Source of the DNA: CALOBA01 sp942491465
GTDB lineage: Bacteria > Pseudomonadota > Gammaproteobacteria > Chromatiales > Chromatiaceae
DNA: 64,000 nucleotides
Assembly: GCA_942491465.1 (NCBI GenBank)
Contig: CALOBA010000071.1
Span: 194,081-258,080, forward strand
Reading direction: 5' to 3'
Shown here: piece by piece, positions 10,406-17,092 of the stretch
How the letters are laid out: each line of letters begins with the position of its first letter
How positions within the stretch are numbered: position 1 is the first letter of the stretch
Position numbers and translations under genes: made by a program
Notes under the pieces: model-generated
The model's input: the letters and a program-made list of their open reading frames with translations, nothing else
The model's database searches: none
What the model was told of the DNA's origin: nothing

Positions 10406-11035
10406 TTGGTAAGCCCCGCATTTTTCGAGCAGGTTCGCTCGATGCTCCGGGAGGCCCGACACCGGGCGCAGACCAGCGTCAACTTCATCATGGTGGAGAC
10501 CTACTGGCGCATTGGCCAGCGCATCGTTGAAGAGGAACAGGCCGGCGCCGCACGCGCGGACTATGGTCAGTTTTTGATCCGGGAGCTATCACGCCGGCTT
10601 GGGGATGAGTTTGGCAAGGGCTTCTCGGTCGCCAACCTCTGGAACTTCCGCCAGTTTTTCCTGACCTTCTCCGATGATGCAAAACTCTACGCGCTGCGTA
10701 GAGAATTGTCCTGGAGCCACTACCGCCTGATCATGCGGATCGAGGACGTCGAAGCCCGCGCTTACTACATCCGCGAAGCCGCCGACCAGCGCTGGAGCAG
10801 TCGGCAACTGGAGCGCAACATCCGCTCCCATTGGTATGAGCGCCTGCTGTCCACATCCAGCGAGGCCCTGGCCGCCGAGGGCGGACCGCCACCGGTCGGC
10901 GAATTCATCAAAGATCCCTATGTGCTGGAATTTCTCGGCCTGCCCGAGATGGCCAAGGAGGCCGAGAGCCAACTGGAGACCGCACTGATCGGCAAGCTCC
11001 AACAGTTTCTGCTGGAGCTAGGCAAGCGGGGAAAG
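10391..11035 (+). pseudogene. DUF1016/YhcG-type PDDEXK nuclease, 3'-truncated
   Basis: About 215 residues of a YhcG-like protein, a family often found beside type I restriction systems. Recognisable parts are the N-terminal DUF1016 helices (INFIMVETYWRIGQRIVEEE-like), GKGFSVANLWNFRQFFLTF, LSWSHYRLIMRIED and AYYIREAADQRWSSRQLERN, then KDPYVLEFLGLPE and ETALIGKLQQFLLELGK. The PD-(D/E)xK catalytic half should begin right here but is replaced by the inverted end of the REP-associated transposase element at 11028. The open frame runs on to 11233 out of register with that element. The nuclease is therefore predicted to be inactive. No continuation was found beyond 11958. Confidence 0.85.
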
Positions 11036-11064
11036 GGGCCAGGCTCAATTTATGCTGGGATTCC

Positions 11065-11931
11065 ATGCCTCGTCGCACGCGCATCCACATCGACGGCTTG
11101 CCGCTGCACATCGTCCAGCGCGGCCACAACCGGGCGCCTTGCTTTTTCGAAGATCAAGACCGAGCCGCCTACCTCGGCCGGCTGGGTGAGGCGCTGGCGC
11201 GTGAGCGGTGCCAGTTGCATGCCTACGTGCTGATGACCAATCATGTTCACCTGCTGCTCACGCCGGAGCAGGCCGTGCGTGTGCCGCAAGTACTGATCTC
11301 GGTCGGCCGCCGGCACGTACAGTATGTCAACCACACCTATGGTCGCATCGGCACCCTGTGGGACGGTCGCTACAAGTCCTCGCTGGTGCAGGCCGATGCC
11401 CAATGCCATTAAGTTAGCGAGCGATGGGAGCGCTTTGTGGGAGCGGCTTCCAGCCGCGACTCGGCTCGCGCGGCGACCGTCGCGGCTGGAAGCCGCTCCC
11501 ACGGCTTAACTTAACGGCATTGGGCCGATGCCTACCTGCTGCTGTGCCAGCGCTACATCGAACTCAATCCCGTCCGTGCCGGCATGGTGGCCGATCCGGC
11601 CCTCTACCGCTGGTCCAGCTACCGTGCTAACGCCCTCGGTGAGGTGGATGCGCTGTTGAACGCACATCCGCTTTACCTTGGCCTCGGCGCCAACGATGAC
11701 TTTCGGCGTGCGGCGTACCGAGACTTGTTCAGTTGCGCCCTTGACGAGAAACCGCTCGCCGAACTGCGGCTGGCATTGAACCAGGACCAACCCGTGGGCA
11801 ACGACCGCTTCTACCGGGAGATTGAAGCGATGACGGGACAGCGGCGCGAGTTGCGCAAGCGGGGTAGGCCGCGCAAGCGCGATGAGCCGCGATCCGGCAA
11901 GGACTTCGACCAGGCGGAGCTTCCGCTCTAG
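11065..11931 (+). pseudogene. REP-associated tyrosine transposase, split by a MITE
   Basis: A Y1-transposase (IS200-like, TnpA-REP) that nicks and rejoins single-stranded DNA. The N-terminal part starts MPRRTRIHIDGLPLHIVQRG and contains the HUH metal-binding motif in YVLMTNHVHLLLTP. The reading frame is interrupted after residue 112 by a 122-bp element (11401-11522). It resumes with AYLLLCQRYIELNPVRAGMV, which holds the conserved tyrosine helix, and YRWSSYRANALGE, ending at 11931. Removing the element together with one 10-bp target copy restores a single frame (LVQADAYLLLCQ) of about 247 residues. The gene was thus intact until a recent insertion. Confidence 0.9.
11401..11522 (+). mobile_element. 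122-bp MITE, copy 1, with 10-bp target duplication
   Basis: The element starts CAATGCCATTAAGTTAG and ends CTTAACTTAACGGCATTG, giving 17-bp terminal inverted repeats with one mismatch. The flanking 10-mers GGCCGATGCC at 11391-11400 and 11523-11532 are identical. The interior is a 23-bp perfect hairpin arm pair (GTGGGAGCGGCTTCCAGCCG...). Copy 2 at 60311-60432 is inverted and differs at a single base. No transposase with these ends is in the window. Confidence 0.93.
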
Positions 11932-11958
11932 ATTAATCGAGCCTGGCCCCTTTTCCCC

Positions 11959-12341
11959 TTTTTTCCCGCTTTTCCCGCCGCCGGCTGCCGGACTGGCCCC
12001 GGACTGGCCTACGCATGGCCGAGGCGCTGCGGGCTCAGGGGACAACGCGCCCCAAGAAGCCGGGTTTGCGCACAACTTATAACTTGTAATCGGCTTCCGC
12101 TCCGATTATGATCCGTTCGGCCCTGATCATCGTTCCGGCCACCTGTGCGTCCGAATGCGTAGCCGGGCCATCTTGGCCCGGGTGATTTGGGGCCGGAAGC
12201 CTCGACTACGCGGCATCCCGCGACCCGTGACCGGAACGATGATCAAGGCCATCTGCGCAGCAGACAACATCTAAATATACGATTGTAATTCTCGCTTTAT
12301 TGCTTATTAGGATCCTAAATTTTCCTCACCGGAGCAATGAA
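11959..12341. other. Intergenic region with inverted repeat
   Basis: About 380 bases without a supported gene between the RAYT element and hicA. It contains the inverted repeat listed separately. The last 90 bases are AT-rich and probably hold the hicAB promoter and operator, but no exact boxes could be assigned. Confidence 0.5.
12123..12248. repeat. 126-bp inverted-repeat element
   Basis: The left arm TGATCATCGTTCCGGCCAC (from 12124) is repeated in inverse at 12227-12246 with one mismatch. The 18-base core GATCATCGTTCCGGCCAC is also found once at 49261-49278. It may be another non-autonomous repeat family or its remnants. Confidence 0.5.
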
Positions 12342-12536
12342 GTGACCGGAAAAGAGATCGTTCAGATCTTAAAAACGCATGGCTGGGAATTGGACCGCGT
12401 CAATGGCAGCCACCACATCATGATCAAGCCGGGACATCGCCCGGTTCCCGTTCCGGTGCATGGCAATCGAGACCTTCCGAGAGGTCTGCTATCCGCTTTG
12501 GAGCGGCAGACTGGCGTCAAGCCCTTGAAGGCGTAA
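12342..12536 (+). CDS. hicA: HicA-family mRNA interferase toxin
   Basis: A 64-residue toxin with the double-stranded RNA-binding-like HicA fold, which cleaves mRNA when free of HicB. GKEIVQILKTHGWELDRVNG is followed by the catalytic-histidine motif GSHHIMIKP and the basic VPVHGNRDLPRGLL. The likely start is GTG at 12342, with GGAG 7 bases upstream. The longer open frame from 12300 would add 14 residues not typical of HicA. The gene is followed after 46 bases by hicB. The region upstream is AT-rich relative to its neighbours. Confidence 0.9.
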   Translation: MTGKEIVQILKTHGWELDRVNGSHHIMIKPGHRPVPVPVHGNRDLPRGLLSALERQTGVKPLKA

Positions 12537-12582
12537 ACGGCAAAGCAGCGCGCGACTTCTGTCGGCGCACCACGAGGCGAGC

Positions 12583-13080
12583 ATGGCAGACAACGACATC
12601 CTGGATCTGGTTTACGGTGCCGCTCTCAAGCGAGAGGACGACGGCATCGTTGTTACCTTCCGCGACCTCGACAATGTCTTCTCCTGGGGCGAGAACGACG
12701 AAGAGGCGATCTTTAACGCCCAAGAGGCCCTCGATGGCGTGCTTGAGTCCATGGCCGCACATGGAAAGGAGGTCCCGCTGCCCTCCGCGATCAAGGACGG
12801 CGAGACTCCGATCCCCGTCAGCGCGAGGGTTGCCGCTCCCATCCTGTTGCACACCCTGCGCCTGCGGCAAGCCGCGTCGCTGTCTCAAGTGGCCAAGGCC
12901 TTGGGCAAGCCTTATCAGGCGGTCCAACGGCTTGAGCAGAGCGGCGCCAACCTCACCCTCAAATCACTGGACCGGACCGCCGCGGCATTGGGTGCAACGG
13001 TGGAGCTCAGGATCAGGCGAGCTCCACCGGGCTCCGTCGACCTGGCTACGCCTTCAACCGAGACGCCGGCGTCAGCGTAG
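12583..13080 (+). CDS. hicB: HicB-family antitoxin
   Basis: A 165-residue antitoxin. The N-terminal HicB domain (DNDILDLVYGAALKREDDGI, then FRDLDNVFSWGENDEEA) is the degenerate RNase H-like fold that masks HicA. The C-terminal part carries a helix-turn-helix, LRLRQAASLSQVAKALGK followed by QAVQRLEQSGANLTLKSLDR. By family this binds the hicAB operator to repress the operon. The final 20 residues are Pro/Thr/Ala-rich and probably disordered. Gene order toxin-antitoxin is the usual HicAB order. Both proteins look intact. Confidence 0.9.
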   Translation: MADNDILDLVYGAALKREDDGIVVTFRDLDNVFSWGENDEEAIFNAQEALDGVLESMAAHGKEVPLPSAIKDGETPIPVSARVAAPILLHTLRLRQAASLSQVAKALGKPYQAVQRLEQSGANLTLKSLDRTAAALGATVELRIRRAPPGSVDLATPSTETPASA

Positions 13081-13101
13081 CCGACGCCGGCACGCCGCTC
13101 A

Positions 13102-13447
13102 CTAAATTCCGAAGTACGACTCCCGCGGCTTCGCCTTGGCGCGATCGAGCGCGATCTGCGCGGTGGCGACATCGCCGAAGGTCGCGACCAAAAGATCGCT
13201 TTGGGCGCTGATCGTATCGAACAGCCGGGCCAGCTGTTCATCGCCCAGCGCTTCGCGGCGCCGTGCTTGGCCTTGGTCTTGTCGTCCTCGTGGCCCTTGA
13301 CCTCCAGCACCAGGGTCAGATCGGTGCCGGGTGCCTCCAGCCGGACTAGAAAATCCGGTTCGTAGTTGTGCGCGACACCCATGTACTCATAGGGGATCAC
13401 CAAGCCCAGCTGATCGTTGCGCGCATAGACGGAGTTGGGCGGACGTT
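13102..13447 (-). pseudogene. C-terminal remnant of a restriction helicase/nuclease (Res-like)
   Basis: Reading leftward, the remnant gives NSVYARNDQLGLVIPYEYMG, then NYEPDFLVRLEAPGTDLTLV and LEVKGHEDDKTKAKHGAA. This is a PD-(D/E)xK nuclease core (PDF...LEVKG) typical of the C-terminus of type III-like restriction subunits. A frameshift then moves the reading to ARLFDTISAQSDLLVATFGD and DRAKAKPRESYFGI, ending at a stop at 13102. The upstream helicase part is gone. It is not a fragment of the intact res at 28540, whose C-terminus is different, so it derives from a second locus. Confidence 0.7.
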
Positions 13448-13480
13448 GGGCGGGGTCGGGTTGGGCGGGGTCGGACCAGG

Positions 13481-13840
13481 CTAAACACCGGAACTCTCGA
13501 TTTTTATTGCCCGCAAGAAGCCGTTGTCGAGCGTTATCAGGTCGTTTTCGGGGCCAAAAGCCAGTCTTTGGGAGGATTCCGGCTCCTTGAGCATGTCGTG
13601 TCCTTTAGCTCCATGTCGAACCCGCACGGCCCGTGCCTGCACGCCCAGCGTTTCCAAGAGCCCGTTCACAAACGCTCGACTTCCGACCGCTAGTGCTTCC
13701 GTCCATTGTGGCTCTCGAACAGTGTCATGGCCGTTAATGATCTCCTCGATCCATTCGGGGTGACCTGCGGCCAGCTCCGCGTGCGACGCCACAGCGTAGC
13801 ATGAGAAGAGAGGGGGATGTTCAGGTCTTGTGTTTTGCAT
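13481..13840 (-). CDS. Hypothetical protein resembling a transposase C-terminal domain
   Basis: A 119-residue open frame. The part TEALAVGSRAFVNGLLETLG followed by KEPESSQRLAFGPENDL resembles the C-terminal accessory region of some REP-associated transposases (VGSxxFVxxxxxxLG ... LxEP). The HUH catalytic domain is absent. It is probably a remnant that stayed open. A free-standing function cannot be ruled out. Confidence 0.4.
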   Translation of the reverse strand: MQNTRPEHPPLFSCYAVASHAELAAGHPEWIEEIINGHDTVREPQWTEALAVGSRAFVNGLLETLGVQARAVRVRHGAKGHDMLKEPESSQRLAFGPENDLITLDNGFLRAIKIESSGV

Positions 13841-13875
13841 CCGGCTCCCCGTCCTGACTCGACAAAAAAAGAGCG

Positions 13876-13955
13876 GTCAGCGTCGCGTTATCCTCAAACA
13901 ATTTTTTGAAGACCCGCTTGCCGAGCCGGCGGCAGGTCTCCGGGAAGGCGAACAT
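13876..13955 (-). pseudogene. 5' remnant of a DUF4391 gene
   Basis: The minus strand from ATG at 13955 reads MFAFPETCRRLGKRVFKKLF followed by EDNATLT. It matches the start of the intact DUF4391 protein at 34588-35337 (MFAFPETSRLGKRIFKKLFE), after which similarity stops. The AT-rich heptamer-like leader upstream is also shared with that locus (35338-35412). It shows that a second copy of the same defence locus once existed here. Confidence 0.8.
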
Positions 13956-14025
13956 CGATGATTGCAGATTGTCGATTGCAGATTCTCTCACGGGTCGTTC
14001 TCTTCAAATCATCAACCCAAAATCA

Positions 14026-14517
14026 TCAATCAATGCCTTCCAAAACCCGCCAGACCTTGCGGTAGACGTCGCCCTCGCGTTGGCCGAGCGCGTCCTGCCA
14101 GGCGCCTTGGTTCAGGCCACGTAGACGGGTGCGAACCTGCGTCAGTGGCTCGGAGGCGATGTTGCCCATGCTGCCCGCCAATCGGGGGGCGGCGGAGCGC
14201 GGGACCCCAAGCAGACGCAAGGCAACGGCATCATCGCTGCCAACGCCGTAGAACACGCGTGACGGGAGATTGCTCAGCGCGCTCAGTTGCTCCTCGGGCA
14301 AGTCGCTACCGGTGATGGAGAGCAAGGCTCCCAGCCCCCAGGCCGCTGATTGAGTCAGCTTGCCGAACAGGTTCTTTCCGCAGTTGGTCAGCGCCGCGGT
14401 GAGATCCTCGTCTCCGGTCTTGAACCAGGTTTCCGCGATCTGCGGCAGCGTCGCCCCATTGACCCAGTCCTTGACGATCATGGCCAACTTGTCGCCGTCC
14501 GGGCCTCCTCCCCCGGT
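14026..14517 (-). pseudogene. C-terminal remnant of a helicase-like protein
   Basis: About 163 residues in one open frame, from GDKLAMIVKDWVNGATLPQI through LSALSNLPSRVFYGVGSDDA to RKVWRVLEGID. The 5' side is cut by the end of the IS4-like element at 14518. The sequence reads like the C-terminal region of a large DEAD/SNF2-type helicase from defence islands, but no catalytic motif is left, so the family is an inference. Its 3' end abuts a DUF4391 remnant through an AT-rich repeat leader. The intact locus at 35.3 kb has a different gene in this position. Confidence 0.5.
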
Positions 14518-14629
14518 CATACCGTTACCCACATCTCCCCGCCCCCTGACATCGCCGAGGCTGGACACAGGACGACATAGCTGGTGAAATCCGCCCCCAT
14601 CGTATGCGAACCGATGGGGGCAGAGGTAG

Positions 14630-15515
14630 ATGGGCGAGGCGGTTGTTGTCGAAAACTGGCTGGGGAGGCGGCTGACGGCGGGCGATCTGGAAACGATCCG
14701 CGGCGCGGTGCGCACTGCCGAGCCGGCGTTGCGCGCGGAGATCGCGCGCCGCGTCTGCGAAGCGCTTCAGTGGCATGACGTGCAAGGCCGACCCAAGCTG
14801 ATGAGCTGTCGGGTCGGTCTGCTGCGGCTGCACCGCGCGGGGTTGATCGAGCTGCCGGCGCCGCGCAACGGCAACGGCAACGGGCGCGGCTTGGTGCATC
14901 CGCCGGCGGCTTGGCCGGAGCCCCAGCCGCTGACGTGTGCGGTGGGTGAGCTGAACGGTCTGCGCCTGGAGGCGGTGAGCGGCAAGCCGGCCTCGCGGCT
15001 GTACAACGGTCTGATCGATCGCTGGCACTACCTCGGCTACAGTGCGCTGCCCGGAGCGCAGCTGCGCTATCTGATCCGTTGGGACAGCGGCCTGCTGGGG
15101 GGTGATCGGCTTCGGTGCGGCGGCCTGGAAGGTGGCGGCGCGCGACCGTTGGATCGGCTGGGATCGGTGCACGCGCGAGGCGCATTTGGGTCGGGTGCTC
15201 AACAACGCGCGTTTCCTGCTGCTGCCGTGGGTGCAAGTCCGGCATCTGGCCTCGAAGGTCTTGGCGTTGGCCGCGCGGCGGGTGGCGGAGGACTTCCCCG
15301 CGCGTTACGGTGAGCGGCCAGCGCTGCTGGAAACCTTCGTGGAGATTCCGCGCCATCGCGGCACCTGTTACCGCGCGGCCAATTGGCGGTATCTGGGCGA
15401 GACGACGGGGCGCGGCAAGTGTGACCGCAGCCACCGTGCGGCGCTGCCGCGCAAGGCGGTCTACGTCTACCCCTTGACGTCGGACTTCCGCAGTGCGCTG
15501 GGGGTGGCGCAATGA
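14630..15515 (+). pseudogene. DruA/DUF4338-family protein, one frameshift
   Basis: The family was first described as DUF4338 and later linked to DruA of Druantia anti-phage systems. The first 155 codons include RLYNGLIDRWHYLGYSALPG and QLRYLIRWDSGLLG. The reading then moves at a run of six G residues (15097-15102) into IGFGAAAWKVAARDRWIGWD, ARFLLLPWVQVRHLASKVLA, LLETFVEIPRHRGTCYRAAN and GETTGRGKCDRSHRAALP. One extra G would explain the break. It may be a real mutation, a sequencing error or programmed slippage. Joined, the protein is about 295 residues. The transposase start overlaps its stop by ATGA, so both belong to the same insertion element. Confidence 0.85.
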
Positions 15516-16882
15516 TCGCCCTGGCCGCGGAACTGGACGGGGTCGCGCTGGGCGATCGGCGCCTGAATCGGCGCGCACGGCGGCTGCTGGCGAAACTCGG
15601 CGAGAAGCCCACGCTGAGCATTCCCGCCGCCTGCGGCGGCTGGGGCGAGACGCGCGCCGCCTATCGGTTCTTCGACCATCCCGAGGTGAGTGCCGAGCGC
15701 GTACTCGCCCCGCACATCGCCTGCACCGAGGCGCGGCTGCGTGAGCACCCGCGGGTGCTGTGCATCCAAGACACCACCGAGCTGGACTACGCCACCAAAA
15801 AGGGCATCGCCGGTCTCGGACCGCTGAACTACGAGACCCGCTGGGGGATGTATCTGCACCCCACGCTGGCCGTGACCCCGGATCGCGTACCCTTGGGGCT
15901 GCTCGACCTCTACAGCTGGGCACGCGAGCCCGGCAGCCTTGGCCAAGACAAGGACCCCAACCGCTCGCTCGAAGAGAAGGAAAGCGTACGTTGGGTCGAC
16001 GGCTTTGCCCACGTCAACGCGCTCGCCGAGCGGTTGAGCGATACCCGCCTCACCTACATCGCCGACCGCGAAGGCGACATCTACGATCTGTTCGTCGAGG
16101 CGCCCTGTCCCGAGTACGGGGCCGACTGGCTGGTGCGCGTGAACCAGCAGGATCGGCTGCTCGGCGACGGACGCAAGCTGCGCGAGGTCATCGACGCGGC
16201 GGACGTGCTCACCGAGATCAGCTTCGAGCGCCCCGGCGCCAAAGGCCGCAAGGCGCGCACCGTCCACCAACACATCAAGGTCGTGCGCGTGACCCTGGAG
16301 CCGCCCGCGCGCCCTGATCGCATCCTCGCCCCGGTGACCGTTACCGCCGTGCTCGCCACCGAGCCGAATCCGCCCGCCGATGAGGACCCGCTTGACTGGC
16401 TGCTGCTGACCAACCTCCCGGTCGAAACCCCCGAACAGGCCATCGAAAAGCGCTCTTGGTCTCTTTGTCGCTGGCAGATCGAGGTCTACTTCAAGGTCCT
16501 CAAGAGCGGCTGCCGTATCGAGCAGCTGCAACTGGAGACACGCGAGCGCCTCGAACCCGCCCTGGCCTTCTACATGATCATCGCCTGGCGGGTGTTGTTC
16601 CTCACCATGCTCGGGCGCGAGTGTCCGGAGATGCCCTGCGACACCGTGTTCGCCGATGAGGAGTGGCAGGCCGTCTATCTGGTCACCCAGCGCAAGCCCC
16701 CACCCGAGCAGCCACCTTCGCTCGATGCTATGGTGCGCATGGTCGCCACCCTCGGCGGCTTTCTCAACCGCAAATGCGACGGCTTCCCGGGACCGAAAAC
16801 ACTTTGGATCGGCCTACAACGTATCCCCGATTTCGTGCTGGCGCTGGAGGCGCAGCGCAGCGTCGGGGTGGGATATGGGTAA
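15512..16882 (+). CDS. IS4-family (Tn5-like) DDE transposase
   Basis: A 456-residue cut-and-paste transposase. The N-terminal DNA-binding domain contains LGDRRLNRRARRLLAKLGEK and CGGWGETRAAYRFFDHPEVS, as in the Tn5 transposase. The first catalytic Asp is in LCIQDTTELDY, the second in TYIADREGDIYD, and the glutamate in the YREK-like stretch SLCRWQIEVYFKVLKSGCRI. All three DDE residues are present and the frame is intact, so the enzyme could be active. It is translationally coupled to the DruA-like gene upstream. Confidence 0.93.
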   Translation: MIALAAELDGVALGDRRLNRRARRLLAKLGEKPTLSIPAACGGWGETRAAYRFFDHPEVSAERVLAPHIACTEARLREHPRVLCIQDTTELDYATKKGIAGLGPLNYETRWGMYLHPTLAVTPDRVPLGLLDLYSWAREPGSLGQDKDPNRSLEEKESVRWVDGFAHVNALAERLSDTRLTYIADREGDIYDLFVEAPCPEYGADWLVRVNQQDRLLGDGRKLREVIDAADVLTEISFERPGAKGRKARTVHQHIKVVRVTLEPPARPDRILAPVTVTAVLATEPNPPADEDPLDWLLLTNLPVETPEQAIEKRSWSLCRWQIEVYFKVLKSGCRIEQLQLETRERLEPALAFYMIIAWRVLFLTMLGRECPEMPCDTVFADEEWQAVYLVTQRKPPPEQPPSLDAMVRMVATLGGFLNRKCDGFPGPKTLWIGLQRIPDFVLALEAQRSVGVGYG

Positions 16883-17092
16883 TGGTATGGCACGCGGTAG
16901 ACAAAGGTCTTTGCATATCCCCCAGAATGCGCGTTATCCTCACAGAGTACGCGTCTAATGAGTCACGGTCTGTCCAGCGTTGACGGTATCAACGCCTAGT
17001 CCGGTGACGCTCTGACGGATGCTCGCTTGCATTGAAGATCGCCGTACCTTGGCGCAGCAACATAGATGGCAGGAAAAGGGGGTTCGACAACT

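Larger units (their letters stand above)
11028..11958 (+). mobile_element. REP-associated transposase (RAYT) element inserted in DUF1016 gene
   Basis: The transposase gene is flanked by inverted ends. On the left GGGGAAAGGGGCCAGGCTC (from 11028) matches, with one extra A, the reverse of GAGCCTGGCCCCTTTTCCCC on the right (from about 11939). Insertion cut the DUF1016 gene at about residue 215. A 122-bp MITE is nested inside the transposase gene. Confidence 0.7.
14518..16889 (+). mobile_element. IS4/Tn5-like insertion element carrying a DruA-like gene
   Basis: The left end CATACCGTTACCCACATC at 14518 matches the inverse of the right end (CATACCATTACCCATATC read leftward from 16889), about 24 bp of imperfect inverted repeat. 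Inside are a DruA-like gene (frameshifted) and a 456-residue Tn5-type transposase overlapping by 4 bases. No target duplication is visible, so a flank may have been lost after insertion. Confidence 0.85.
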
